A stretch of 47,922 nucleotides of DNA, taken from assembly GCA_029865845.1 (NCBI GenBank), contig JARXAM010000031.1, forward strand, positions 1 through 47,922, read 5' to 3'. The stretch is from Rhodoferax sp. (GTDB lineage Bacteria > Pseudomonadota > Gammaproteobacteria > Burkholderiales > Burkholderiaceae_C). This document shows positions 9,397-17,726 of this stretch, one piece after another; positions within the stretch are counted from its first letter, which is position 1; every line of letters begins with the position of its first letter. The notes beneath the pieces are model-generated. The model did not search any database, was not told where the DNA came from, and saw only the letters and a list, made by a program, of their open reading frames with translations. The position numbers and the translations under genes are program-made.

Positions 9397-10895
9397 TGAA
9401 AGACACTTCCCAATCGCGGGCGCACATTCGCCTGGACAACTGCGAGGCCGAAGAGCTGCATCTCAGCGGACGCATCCAGGGCCACGGGGCTTTGCTGGTG
9501 GTGGACTTGGAGTCGCGGCTCATCACCCACGCCAGTGCCAATTGCCCCGACGTGCTGGGCCTGGAGGTGGACGCCTTGGTGAGCGCACCACTGTTTTCCA
9601 TGGGTTTTTATACGCCCGAGATAATGTCGGGCTTCTCCTTGCTGGAGGGCTGCCAGTTGCACGTGGCCACTGTGCAGGTGGACGTGGGGCGTCACCTCGA
9701 CCTCACCCTGATCCGCACGGCCCATGCGCTGCTTATGGAGTGGCAGCCCGTGCAACCCCTGGCCAAGCCCGTTGCCATTTTCCAAATGCAGCGCAGCTTG
9801 GCGCGCGCGCCGTCTCACAAAGAGGCGCTGTTGCCTTACTTCAACACGCTGGTGCAGCAAACCCAGCAGGTCAGTGGCCTGGACCGGGTGATGCTGTACC
9901 GCTTTCGCTCGGATTGGACCGGCGTGGTGGAGGCCGAGGCCTGCGAGCCGCGCTGGGGCAGTTACCTGGGCCTGCGCTTTCCGGCGGCGGACATTCCGAA
10001 GGTCGCGCGCGACCTGTACATGCAGACGCCGTTTCGCATGATTCCCGATGTCGATGCGCCCACGCACGGCCTGTGGTCCCTGGACGACGATCCACCAGAC
10101 CTGAGCCTGTCCGAGCTGCGCAGTGTGTCGCCCATGCATTTGGAATACCTGCACAACATGGGGGTGCGCGCGTCCTTCTCGGTGCCGGTGGTGGTGGGCG
10201 AGAAGCTGTGGGGTTTGGTGGCTTGCCACCATTACCAGGGTGCGTTGCGGCTCTCGCACGACCAGCGGCAGGCCTGCGTGTCCATGGCGGGGGCGTTCTC
10301 ATTGGGCTTGGCTAGCTATGTGTCGGGCAAGCACCTGCAGTTGCTCGACAGCCTGGACCGCCGCATCGACCAGTTGGTGCAGGTGGTGAGCACCTGGGCG
10401 GAGTTGTTTGACAGCGTTCCCTTGGCGGGTGAGCAGTGGGCCGCATGTGTGGACGCCGATGGTTTTGCGCTGGCCCTTGACGACCGGGCCACCCTGTTTG
10501 GGGCCACCCCCTCGCTGGAAGGCCTGGGGGTGATCGACGAGTGGTTTCTCAATGCCTGCGATGACGTGGCCATCGCCCGCGAATCCATGCCACCGGAATG
10601 GCGCGAATTACCCCACCTGATGGCGCTGGACGGCGGGCTGCAAGCCGCCAAGGTATGGCACGTGCAACAGGGCTGGTTGCGTCTGTATTGGTTTCGGCAC
10701 TCGGAGGTGCAGCGCATTACCTGGGCGGGGCAACCCGACAAACCGGCGGCGGAGGACGCGCGGGCGGCGTCCTTGTCGCCCCGCCGCTCATTTGAGCGCT
10801 GGGTGGAAACCCGCACCGGCCACTGCGCCGAATGGACCTCTGCCGAAAAGCTGCTCGTCACCAAGATACGGACCGTCATGGGGCGCATGCGGTGA
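9393..10895 (+). CDS. Bacteriophytochrome photosensory core (PAS-GAF-PHY), no output domain
   Basis: A red/far-red photoreceptor core of 500 residues that should bind biliverdin. The PAS domain carries the N-terminal Cys17 (DNCEAEELH) used for thioether attachment in bacteriophytochromes. The GAF domain (about 140-310) has the D-I-P motif with Asp200 and the SPMHLEYLHNMGV helix. The PHY domain (about 320-500) keeps the tongue PRxSF motif at 463-467. The protein stops just after PHY, so the usual histidine kinase or other output domain is missing. Its start (ATG 9393 or 9396) overlaps the stop of the CheB-CheR-GGDEF-EAL gene, and its stop overlaps the heme oxygenase start. This suggests it signals through a partner, most plausibly the upstream hybrid protein (inference). 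Confidence 0.93.
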   Translation: MMKDTSQSRAHIRLDNCEAEELHLSGRIQGHGALLVVDLESRLITHASANCPDVLGLEVDALVSAPLFSMGFYTPEIMSGFSLLEGCQLHVATVQVDVGRHLDLTLIRTAHALLMEWQPVQPLAKPVAIFQMQRSLARAPSHKEALLPYFNTLVQQTQQVSGLDRVMLYRFRSDWTGVVEAEACEPRWGSYLGLRFPAADIPKVARDLYMQTPFRMIPDVDAPTHGLWSLDDDPPDLSLSELRSVSPMHLEYLHNMGVRASFSVPVVVGEKLWGLVACHHYQGALRLSHDQRQACVSMAGAFSLGLASYVSGKHLQLLDSLDRRIDQLVQVVSTWAELFDSVPLAGEQWAACVDADGFALALDDRATLFGATPSLEGLGVIDEWFLNACDDVAIARESMPPEWRELPHLMALDGGLQAAKVWHVQQGWLRLYWFRHSEVQRITWAGQPDKPAAEDARAASLSPRRSFERWVETRTGHCAEWTSAEKLLVTKIRTVMGRMR

Positions 10896-11500
10896 GCGAG
10901 CTCTTGTTGGCCTTGCGCGAGGCGACGCGCCATCTGCACCAGCAACTCGATGCGCTGCCCCCGTTGCAAGCGCTGATGCAACCGGGTTTGACGCGCCAGG
11001 CCTATGTGCGGGCCTTGCACCTGCTGGCGCAGGGCGTGCGCCCCGTGGAGCATGCCTTGGCCGCCTACACCCAGCGGCACCCCGGCTCCCACCTGTTTGT
11101 GCCCGAGTGGCGCTGGCCCTTGCTGGTGGACGACCTGCACGCCGTGGGCGCGGCCCCCCCACATGTGCCAGACCCACCGCATGCGCCCTTGCAGGTGGTG
11201 CCTTCGCTGCCGTTTTATGGGGGCGCCCTGTACGTGCTGGAAGGCTCCCGCTTGGGGGGGCAGGTGCTGGCGCGCCAGTTGCAGCAAGCCCAGCCTACGG
11301 CCTGGCCCTGTCGCTTTTTTGTGGGGTCTGGCGCACACACCGGTGGTGACTGGAAGGCGTTTCAGGCCTGGATGCAGACCTGTCTGCCCCGCGCTGCGCA
11401 GCATGAAGCGGTAGCGGGCGCGGTGTGGGCATTTGGCTGCTTTTTGGCCGCCCCCGTGGCCGCAGCCTCTACGCACGCACATGAAGCGATGGGGTATTGA
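10892..11500 (+). CDS. Biliverdin-producing heme oxygenase (BphO-type)
   Basis: Oxidatively opens heme to biliverdin, CO and iron, supplying the chromophore for the adjacent phytochrome. The 202-residue protein begins at a GTG (10892) that overlaps the phytochrome TGA. An in-frame ATG at 10832 would lie inside the phytochrome gene and adds a non-conserved leader. His16 in REATRHLHQQLD fits the proximal heme ligand. The motif LEGSRLGGQVLARQL matches the conserved distal-helix glycine region. A heme oxygenase next to a phytochrome is a well-known pairing, which supports both calls. Confidence 0.92.
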   Translation: MSELLLALREATRHLHQQLDALPPLQALMQPGLTRQAYVRALHLLAQGVRPVEHALAAYTQRHPGSHLFVPEWRWPLLVDDLHAVGAAPPHVPDPPHAPLQVVPSLPFYGGALYVLEGSRLGGQVLARQLQQAQPTAWPCRFFVGSGAHTGGDWKAFQAWMQTCLPRAAQHEAVAGAVWAFGCFLAAPVAAASTHAHEAMGY

Positions 11501-11580
11501 AAAGGGGTGCCAGGGCACCATGTAAGGCGCAGGCACGGCTTAACGGCTGCGCCCCTTCATCCCTTCCGTCCTGAAAGCCT

Positions 11581-12219
11581 ATGACCTCTCTGCTTAACTT
11601 GCTGCAGTGGCGCTATGCCACCAAAAAATTCAACCCCGCCAAAGTCGTCCCCCAGGACAAGCTGGACCGCATCCTGGAAGCCGTGCGCCTCACTGCCACC
11701 TCCAGCGGTTTGCAGCCCTACGAGGTGATCGTGGTGACCCAGCGCGAGGCGCGTGAGCACATCTTGCCGGTGGCGTGGAACCAGGCGCAGGTGGTCGATG
11801 CCTCGCATCTGCTGGTGTTTGCCGCCTGGGACAACTACACCGCCGAGCGCATCAACATGATGTTTGACCTGGTGAATGACGAGCGCGGTTTCAAGAACGA
11901 GGGATGGGAAAGTTACCGGCAGATGCTGCTGGGCACCTATGTGCCCCGCGACGCGGAGGTGAATTACCAACACGCTGCCCGCCAGGCTTACATTGGCGTA
12001 GGCACCGCCTTGATTGCCGCCGCCGAAGAGCAGGTGGACGCCACCCCCATGGAAGGTTTTGACCCCAAGGCCGTGGACCAGATTTTGGGTTTGGACAAGC
12101 GCGGCCTGCGCAGCGTGGTGATCATGCCCCTGGGCTACCGTGCCGACGAAGGCGACTGGCTGGCGAACTTGAAGAAGGTTCGCCGCAGCCGCGAAAACTT
12201 TGTCACGGAAGTAAAGTAA
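11581..12219 (+). CDS. NAD(P)H-dependent nitroreductase-family oxidoreductase
   Basis: A 212-residue FMN-binding nitroreductase fold (NfsB/YdgI-like), probably a cytosolic dimer reducing quinones or nitro compounds. It shows the typical N-terminal RYATKKFN, a Thr-Ser-Ser-Gly-Leu-Gln-Pro FMN-contact region near residue 40, and the late GYRADEGDW segment. It lies 80 bases after the heme oxygenase and is followed by a strong terminator. It may be its own transcription unit. The natural substrate cannot be told from sequence. Confidence 0.9.
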   Translation: MTSLLNLLQWRYATKKFNPAKVVPQDKLDRILEAVRLTATSSGLQPYEVIVVTQREAREHILPVAWNQAQVVDASHLLVFAAWDNYTAERINMMFDLVNDERGFKNEGWESYRQMLLGTYVPRDAEVNYQHAARQAYIGVGTALIAAAEEQVDATPMEGFDPKAVDQILGLDKRGLRSVVIMPLGYRADEGDWLANLKKVRRSRENFVTEVK

Positions 12220-12263
12220 ACAAGGCCCGGTGCGCCAAGGCAAGTTTCGCCAACAGCACAAGG

Positions 12264-12298
12264 CAAAAAGGGCCGGTATCTACCGGCCCTTTTTTTTC
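12264..12298 (+). terminator. Rho-independent terminator after the nitroreductase gene
   Basis: An 11-bp stem AAGGGCCGGTA / TACCGGCCCTT with a 2-base TC spacer (12268-12291) is followed by a T run to 12298. The A run on its left side could let it also serve the opposite strand, where rlhA ends at 12306. Confidence 0.9.
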
Positions 12299-12305
12299 CG
12301 CAACC

Positions 12306-14324
12306 TCAATGTCCGAATTCTTGTTGCGGGCGGGTTTTGAAGAAGGTCATGGGCACGCCCTGGGCCGCTTCCCGCAACTCTTGGCGGCTCTGGTTGGCCA
12401 CACTGGTTTTCATCTTGCCCACCACGTGCATTTCGCAGGGTTTGCAGTCAAACCGCAGGGTGAGTTTCTCTTTGCCGTTGATCAGTTGCAGCGGCTCGGC
12501 TTTCACCTGGCCTTGCACCCCTGTCACGCCTTTGGCTTGCTTGGGACACAGGCTAAGGCTGAAACGCACGCAGTGCTTGGTGATCATCAAGCTCACTTCG
12601 CCCAACTCTTGCACCGCCTCGTAGGCGGGTGCTATGACCTTTACACCGTGGCGGGCGTAAAAGCCGTGTGCAGCTTGATTAAACACGTTGGCGAGGTAGC
12701 TCAGGGTGTCTTCGGGGTAGGGCACTGGCGGCTCAATGGCCACACCGGGCGCTAGGCGTAGCAAGCCCTCTGCGCGGGCGCGCTCCAGAGCTTCCACGGC
12801 TTCGCGTCGCAGCGGGTTCAGCACAGAGGCGGGTACAAACCAAGGCCGGGTGAACTGCACCTGCACGTCCAGCGCGGCAAAAATGGTCGCTCCCATTTTG
12901 CAGACGTTGTCCTTGAGGGTGTCCATGGCAGTGCCCGCGTCCTTGGCCAACTCGCGGGGCAGGGGGGTGCGGGCGGTGGCGGTGAAACCGTCTTCGTCTG
13001 TCAGGGTGAGCGCAATCCCACCCTCCATTTCGGCCAGCAAGGCCCAGACGCCGATACGGCGGTCGCTGCTCTTTTTGTCGAGCGTGCGGGTCCAGTTCAC
13101 GTCGCGGTTGCGGTTGACCTCCACGCCTTTGCGCAGGTCTTTGAAGCCAGCCATGGGGTCTTTGGGGAACACGCGCCACAGGCCCTTGGGTGCGTTGATG
13201 GGCTCGGCGCGGTTAATGGCCAAGCCCACAAGTTCTTTTTGCAGGTCGTAGTAGCACAGGCCGTCGCCATTGCTGAGCGCCTTGCTGCGGTCCGTTAGCT
13301 CCAGTTCCACACTCTCGGCGTGTACCTTGGTGACGTAGCCTATGGGTTGGCCCGGATTTTTGGGGGTGTCAAACGCACCGATGTCGATTTGACGGCCCTG
13401 CACAAAGTAGTCGGTGAACTCGCGGTTGAAGTTCTGGTTGGGGTCGGGCTCAAAGGTGAAGGTGGTGCTGCCGCTGCTGCTGCGGGCCAAGGGTTGTTCG
13501 GAGTCTTGCCGGTCTTCGATCAGCCGGTCCAGCAGCTTGCGGTAATGGGCGGTGATGTTTTTCACATAGCCCATGTCCTTGTAACGCCCTTCTATCTTGA
13601 AGCTGCGCACGCCCGCATCCACCAAAGCGGCCAGGTTGGCGCTTTGGTTGTTGTCCTTCATGGACAGTACATGTTTGTCGTGCGCCACAAACCGGCCCTT
13701 GTCGTCCACCACCTGGTAGGGCAAGCGGCAGGCCTGGCTGCATTCACCCCGGTTGGCGCTGCGCCCGGTGTGCGCCGCGCTGATGTAGCACTGGCCGCTG
13801 TAGGCCACGCACAGCGCGCCATGGACAAAGAATTCGAGCGTGCACTTTGCAGGATCGGTGGCGGCGCGAATGGCGGCGATCTGCCGGGTGGTGAGTTCCC
13901 GTGCCAACACGATTTGCGACAGCCCTACGTCCTGCAAAAACCGCGCTTTCTCGGGGGTGCGGATGTCGGTTTGGGTACTGGCATGGAGCTGCAAGGGCGG
14001 CATGTCGATGGCCAGCAAGCCCATGTCTTGCACGATGAGCGCATCCACACCGGCCTCATACAGTTGCCAGGCTAGCTTGCGGGCTGGCTCCAGTTCGTCA
14101 TCACGCAGGATGGTGTTCATGGTGACGAAAATGCGGCTATGGAAGCGGTGCGCGTGCGCCACCAGCCGGGCAATGTCTGCCACGCTGTTGTCCGCACTGG
14201 AGCGAGCGCCAAACCCCGGCCCACCGATGTAGACCGCATCGGCACCGTGGTTGACCGCTTCGATACCAATATCTGCCGTGCGCGCAGGCGCCAACAACTC
14301 AAGTTGAAAATCTTGCAAAGACAT
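12306..14324 (-). CDS. rlhA: U32-family 23S rRNA C2501 hydroxylase
   Basis: A 672-residue U32 'peptidase' family protein, matching the long RlhA/YdcP subfamily (E. coli about 650 residues) rather than the shorter TrhP/YegQ (about 450). RlhA hydroxylates C2501 of 23S rRNA. The U32 signature EFFVHGALCVAYSGQC is followed by GECSQACRLPY, giving the four cysteines that fit an Fe-S cluster site. The C-terminal half is the collagenase-associated extension seen in RlhA. Start at ATG 14324, 38 bases from the divergent membrane protein gene. Confidence 0.9.
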   Translation of the reverse strand: MSLQDFQLELLAPARTADIGIEAVNHGADAVYIGGPGFGARSSADNSVADIARLVAHAHRFHSRIFVTMNTILRDDELEPARKLAWQLYEAGVDALIVQDMGLLAIDMPPLQLHASTQTDIRTPEKARFLQDVGLSQIVLARELTTRQIAAIRAATDPAKCTLEFFVHGALCVAYSGQCYISAAHTGRSANRGECSQACRLPYQVVDDKGRFVAHDKHVLSMKDNNQSANLAALVDAGVRSFKIEGRYKDMGYVKNITAHYRKLLDRLIEDRQDSEQPLARSSSGSTTFTFEPDPNQNFNREFTDYFVQGRQIDIGAFDTPKNPGQPIGYVTKVHAESVELELTDRSKALSNGDGLCYYDLQKELVGLAINRAEPINAPKGLWRVFPKDPMAGFKDLRKGVEVNRNRDVNWTRTLDKKSSDRRIGVWALLAEMEGGIALTLTDEDGFTATARTPLPRELAKDAGTAMDTLKDNVCKMGATIFAALDVQVQFTRPWFVPASVLNPLRREAVEALERARAEGLLRLAPGVAIEPPVPYPEDTLSYLANVFNQAAHGFYARHGVKVIAPAYEAVQELGEVSLMITKHCVRFSLSLCPKQAKGVTGVQGQVKAEPLQLINGKEKLTLRFDCKPCEMHVVGKMKTSVANQSRQELREAAQGVPMTFFKTRPQQEFGH

Positions 14325-14365
14325 GGAGCGAGATTATCCGGCAACGACCGGATTAGACTTGCGTG

Positions 14366-15112
14366 ATGCCCACTCGCCGATTTGACTCCCTAGACGCGCT
14401 TCGTGGCGTGGCCATGGTGTGGATGACCCTGTTTCATTTTTGCTTTGATCTCAATAGCGCGGGCGTCATTCACCAAGATTTTCACCATGACCCGTGGTGG
14501 ACGTGGCAGCGCACCTGCATTCTCAGTCTCTTTCTTTTGTGTGCCGGAGCGGGGCAGGCTATTGCCTATGTGCACGGCCAAAGCTGGCGCCAGTTTGCGC
14601 TGCGGTGGGGGCAGATTGTGCTGGCGGCGGGTTTGGTTTCGCTGGGTTCTTGGTGGATGTTTCCGTCCACCTACATTTACTTTGGCGTTTTGCACGGCAT
14701 GGCAGTCATGCTGGTGTTGGTGCGATGTGTGGCTTTTTTGGGGCGCGGGTGTGCGGTGCTGGCCTTGGTGGTGCTGCTAATGCACGGCGTGGCAGGTGCC
14801 GAGATCTCGCTGGCGCTGGGCCAATGGGCGGGCATCGACATGAACGACCGCGCATGGAACTGGTTGGGCTTGGTAAGCCGCCTGCCGGTCACTGAAGATT
14901 ACGTGCCGGTATTTCCCTGGTGGGGCGTGATGCTGCTGGGCTATGCAGGCACGGTCGCATGGTTGCAAAGCCCTCGTCCTCCATGGCCCACGGATCGCAC
15001 CGTGCGGGCAGTGCAACCACTGGCCCGCCTGGGGCGGTATAGCCTGAGCTACTACTTGCTGCACCAGCCCGTGCTGCTGGGCTTACTGTGGCTGGCGGGT
15101 ATCAGGCTCTAA
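14366..15112 (+). CDS. Membrane protein, heparan-alpha-glucosaminide N-acetyltransferase-like (DUF1624)
   Basis: A polytopic inner-membrane protein of about 248 residues with seven or so hydrophobic segments. The N-terminus LDALRGVAMVWMTLFHFCFDL and late SLSYYLLHQPVLLGLLWL are typical of the DUF1624/HGSNAT-like acyltransferase family. Bacterial members have no firm function; transfer of an acyl group across the membrane is inferred from the family. A GTG at 14363 is an alternative start one codon upstream. Divergent from rlhA. Confidence 0.8.
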   Translation: MPTRRFDSLDALRGVAMVWMTLFHFCFDLNSAGVIHQDFHHDPWWTWQRTCILSLFLLCAGAGQAIAYVHGQSWRQFALRWGQIVLAAGLVSLGSWWMFPSTYIYFGVLHGMAVMLVLVRCVAFLGRGCAVLALVVLLMHGVAGAEISLALGQWAGIDMNDRAWNWLGLVSRLPVTEDYVPVFPWWGVMLLGYAGTVAWLQSPRPPWPTDRTVRAVQPLARLGRYSLSYYLLHQPVLLGLLWLAGIRL

Positions 15113-15168
15113 GCTCCATTCCTCGCGCCCGGCGCAGCGGGTGACTGCAGGTGCTGCACGTTGCCGCC

Positions 15169-15468
15169 TTAGCGGTAGGTCACCTGGATCACTTCCCACT
15201 GGGTGCCCCACGATGCCGGTGACAACGAGCGTGTAACGTCTCGTTGGGAAGCCGCGAGGTCAGTGCTCCCCGCCAAACTTTTGGCCACGGTAGCAGTCGA
15301 TATCACGTGTGCCGTGCATGAGGCCAGACGGGTGCGGCTGTTGGGGTCCATGTGCACTGCACACGTGGGCTCGTACAGCAAGCCGCTAAATCGGATGACT
15401 CCGTCCGACCCCCACGAGAGGGCAGGACTCAAAGCACACGCTGCAAACAACATATTTCGGTAAAGCAT
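15169..15468 (-). CDS. Small secreted fimbrial-like protein
   Basis: A 99-residue protein with an N-terminal signal peptide (hydrophobic LFAACALSPALSW, likely cleaved near WGS) and an early segment GVIRFSGLLYEPTCAV. That segment resembles the first strand and conserved cysteine of type 1 pilins. A second Cys lies at ASCTAHV, and the end EVIQVTYR resembles pilin C-terminal strands. It is shorter than normal pilins (about 160-180 residues), and no chaperone or usher lies nearby. A good ribosome-binding site (AAAGGAG) precedes the ATG. Function is inferred only from this resemblance. Confidence 0.6.
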   Translation of the reverse strand: MLYRNMLFAACALSPALSWGSDGVIRFSGLLYEPTCAVHMDPNSRTRLASCTAHVISTATVAKSLAGSTDLAASQRDVTRSLSPASWGTQWEVIQVTYR

Positions 15469-15550
15469 GGAAGGCTCCTTTCAGTGGACTCCCTAGAGTT
15501 ATCGACGGCCTGTTTGCAGAGTAAAGATTGATTTACCAAATGAAGCGTCA

Positions 15551-15576
15551 AAAAAAGCGGCCTAAGCCGCTTATTT
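15551..15576 (-). terminator. Rho-independent terminator downstream of the parvulin gene
   Basis: The stem AAGCGGC / GCCGCTT with a 4-base loop (15555-15572) is flanked on the plus strand by an A run at 15550-15556, which becomes a U run in minus-strand RNA. It lies about 25 bases past the stop of the parvulin gene. Confidence 0.8.
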
Positions 15577-15598
15577 GTGGGAACTGCAAGCGCAGTGC

Positions 15599-16381
15599 TT
15601 ATTCGACCTTGGCTTTGGCGCGCAAGTCTTCTTGGTATTTGGCCAGTTTTTGCTGTTGCAATTGCTGGGCAATTTGCGCCTTGACGTCCTCGTACTTGGG
15701 CAACTGCGCTTCACGCACATCGTCCAAGCGAATGATGTGGTAACCAAATTGGCTCTTGACCGGTGCGTCGGTCAACTTGCCTTTGGCCAGTCCGGTCAGG
15801 GCGTCGGAAAACTCTTTCACATAGCTGCTGGCGTTGGCCCAATCTAGGTCACCGCCGTTGGCACCGGAGCCAGGGTCTTTGGAATTTTTCTTGGCCAGGT
15901 CTTCAAACTTGGCACCTTTTTTAATTTGGGCGATCAAGGCTTTGGCCTGGTCTTCTTTTTCTACCAGGATATGGCGGGCACGGTATTCTTTGCCTGCGTT
16001 GGCCGAGGCAAACTTATCGTATTCGGCCTTGGTGTCTTCGTCGGTAACGGGATGCTTCTGTTGGTAGTCGTTAAACAACTCGCGAATCAGGATGGACTGG
16101 CGGGTGAGTTCCATTTGGGCTTTGAAGTCGTCAGTCACGTCCAGGCCACGCGCCTGGGCTTCCTGCACAAAAATCTCGCGGGCGATGACTTCCTCGCGCA
16201 ACTGACCCTGCATCTCTGGGGGGACCGGGCGCCCAGAGCGCGCCACCTGCTGGGCCAGTGCGTCCATGCGTGCCTTGGGCACTGCCTTGCCGTTCACGAT
16301 GGCAATGTTTTGCGCCAAGGCGCCGGTGGCGACCACCATCAACCCGGCAGTGGCCAGTGCGGACACAAAATGCTTATTCAT
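15599..16381 (-). CDS. Periplasmic parvulin-type peptidyl-prolyl isomerase
   Basis: A 260-residue exported PpiC/SurA-like isomerase assisting folding in the periplasm. It has a signal peptide of about 24 residues ending ATGALA-QN, an N-terminal helical chaperone-like region, and a parvulin domain at about 130-225 (YRARHILVE, FEDLAKKNSKDPGS, GGDLDWA, FGYHIIRLDD). It closes the msrB-yciB-bolA-ppi run, starting 20 bases after the bolA-like gene. Confidence 0.93.
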   Translation of the reverse strand: MNKHFVSALATAGLMVVATGALAQNIAIVNGKAVPKARMDALAQQVARSGRPVPPEMQGQLREEVIAREIFVQEAQARGLDVTDDFKAQMELTRQSILIRELFNDYQQKHPVTDEDTKAEYDKFASANAGKEYRARHILVEKEDQAKALIAQIKKGAKFEDLAKKNSKDPGSGANGGDLDWANASSYVKEFSDALTGLAKGKLTDAPVKSQFGYHIIRLDDVREAQLPKYEDVKAQIAQQLQQQKLAKYQEDLRAKAKVE

Positions 16382-16401
16382 ACCGTTTCCTTCAGGGATT
16401 C

Positions 16402-16701
16402 TTAAAGTGGGGGTTTGTCTCTTGCTGGCGAGGCTTCGGCCTCAATGGCCAAGGCATGCAGCCCTTGGTCAATGAAATCTTGCAGCGAATCATACACAAG
16501 GCGATGGGTGGCGACCCGGCTCAATCCGGTAAATAAAGGTGAAGCGATCTTCACCCGGAAATGGGTCCCGGCACCAGTGCCATTGGCCCCCACGTGACCG
16601 GCGTGGAGATGGCTTTCGTCGATGACCTGCAGCCGGTGCGCTTGCAATCGCGCGCGCAACCTTTCCTCCAAATGCGATGCGGTGGGTGCGTGGTTCGTCA
16701 T
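16402..16701 (-). CDS. BolA-family protein
   Basis: A 99-residue BolA/IbaG-type protein. These proteins work with monothiol glutaredoxins in iron-sulfur cluster handling. The BolA fold is visible in the order: N-terminal helix [17 protein letters not shown], the ESHLHAGH segment, HFRVKIAS strand, the [13 protein letters not shown] helix with its conserved His, and the C-terminal LHALAIEA strand. The start codon overlaps the yciB stop (ATGA), so it is translationally coupled. The N-terminus [10 protein letters not shown] is not conserved. Confidence 0.9.
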   Translation of the reverse strand: MTNHAPTASHLEERLRARLQAHRLQVIDESHLHAGHVGANGTGAGTHFRVKIASPLFTGLSRVATHRLVYDSLQDFIDQGLHALAIEAEASPARDKPPL

Positions 16702-17279
16702 GGTGCAGGTGGGTTTTGTGGCGGGTCTTCAGACTTCAGGTAGGGCGAGATATACACAGCCTGTGCTATCAAAAAAGTGAGCGGAAACACATACCCCCAG
16801 AGCTTGAAGTTTGCCCACGCGTCTTCGCTGAAATAGGCGGCGACGTAGCCGTTGCTAAACGCCATAAATGCGGTGTAAGCAACCCAGGCGACATGGAGCT
16901 TGTGCCACACACGGTCGGGCAAGCTGAGTTGGCTGCCCAACAAAGTTTTGAGCACGTTGTGCTTCAGCCCCCACACCGCAACGGCCAGGGCAATTGACAT
17001 GCCCGCGTACAGCACGGTGGGTTTCCACATGATGAAGCGCTTATCGTGCAGGGCCAAGGTAATGCCGCCAAACACCAAAATCATGCCCAAGGTGATTTTG
17101 TGCATGGCGCTGAGCTTTTTGTCCATCCAGTACACGATGGCCATTTGGGCAGCGGTGGCGGCCATCAATACCGGCGTGGCAAAGTAAATCGCCTCGTCCT
17201 TGGGGATGCCAAACAGGTCATGCAGCTTGTAGGCTGCAAAAAACAGCAGGATGGGGAGGAAGTCAAGTAAGGTTTTCAT
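16698..17279 (-). CDS. yciB: Septation protein A / intracellular septation protein (YciB)
   Basis: An inner-membrane protein of 193 residues with about five transmembrane segments. It starts [18 protein letters not shown], the hallmark of YciB/IspZ. The family is linked to cell-envelope maintenance and cell division. The ATG at 17279 is chosen over longer in-frame starts because it matches the family N-terminus and forms an ATGA overlap with the msrB stop. It also overlaps the bolA-like gene at its 3' end. Confidence 0.95.
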   Translation of the reverse strand: MKTLLDFLPILLFFAAYKLHDLFGIPKDEAIYFATPVLMAATAAQMAIVYWMDKKLSAMHKITLGMILVFGGITLALHDKRFIMWKPTVLYAGMSIALAVAVWGLKHNVLKTLLGSQLSLPDRVWHKLHVAWVAYTAFMAFSNGYVAAYFSEDAWANFKLWGYVFPLTFLIAQAVYISPYLKSEDPPQNPPAP

Positions 17280-17683
17280 TCTGGCGTGAAGTGTAGCGAG
17301 GCAGAGTTCATGCAGTAGCGCAGGCCGATCTCGGTCGGACCATCGGGGAACACGTGGCCCAGGTGCGCGCCGCATTGGCTGCAGACGGTTTCCACCCGCA
17401 CCATGCCGTGACTGCGGTCGCTTATCTCGGTGATGGCACCCGGCACGGCTAGCGAAAAGCTGGGCCAGCCGCAATGCGCGTCAAACTTGGTGTCCGCATC
17501 AAACAGCTTGGCGTTGCAGCACATGCAGTGGTAGCTGCCGTCGGCCCAATGGCTTTCGTACTTGCCCGTGAACGGACGCTCGGTGGCGGCGTGGCGCGTC
17601 ACCTGGTAGGCCACCGGCTCTGCGCCTTTTTCGGCCAACAAGGCTTTCCATTCGGCATCGGTTTTCTGGATCGGGAAGGTCAT
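17276..17683 (-). CDS. msrB: Peptide methionine-(R)-sulfoxide reductase
   Basis: Reduces methionine-R-sulfoxide in proteins. The 135-residue sequence has the two zinc CxxC motifs (CMCC and CSQC), the GWPSFS motif and catalytic Cys124 in [11 protein letters not shown]. The N-terminus is cytosolic, with no signal peptide. It is first in the msrB-yciB-bolA-ppi group, lying 43 bases after selO on the same strand, so it may be co-transcribed with that gene. SelO is also linked to redox stress. Confidence 0.97.
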   Translation of the reverse strand: MTFPIQKTDAEWKALLAEKGAEPVAYQVTRHAATERPFTGKYESHWADGSYHCMCCNAKLFDADTKFDAHCGWPSFSLAVPGAITEISDRSHGMVRVETVCSQCGAHLGHVFPDGPTEIGLRYCMNSASLHFTPE

Positions 17684-17726
17684 GGGAACTCCTGAGAAAA
17701 AGTGAATGCAGTGCAGCCCTGCGCGT

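Noticed and set aside
9393..10895. Phytochrome as a histidine kinase
   Set aside because: The protein ends right after the PHY tongue motif; no H-box, N-box or G-box follows in this frame, and the heme oxygenase starts immediately.
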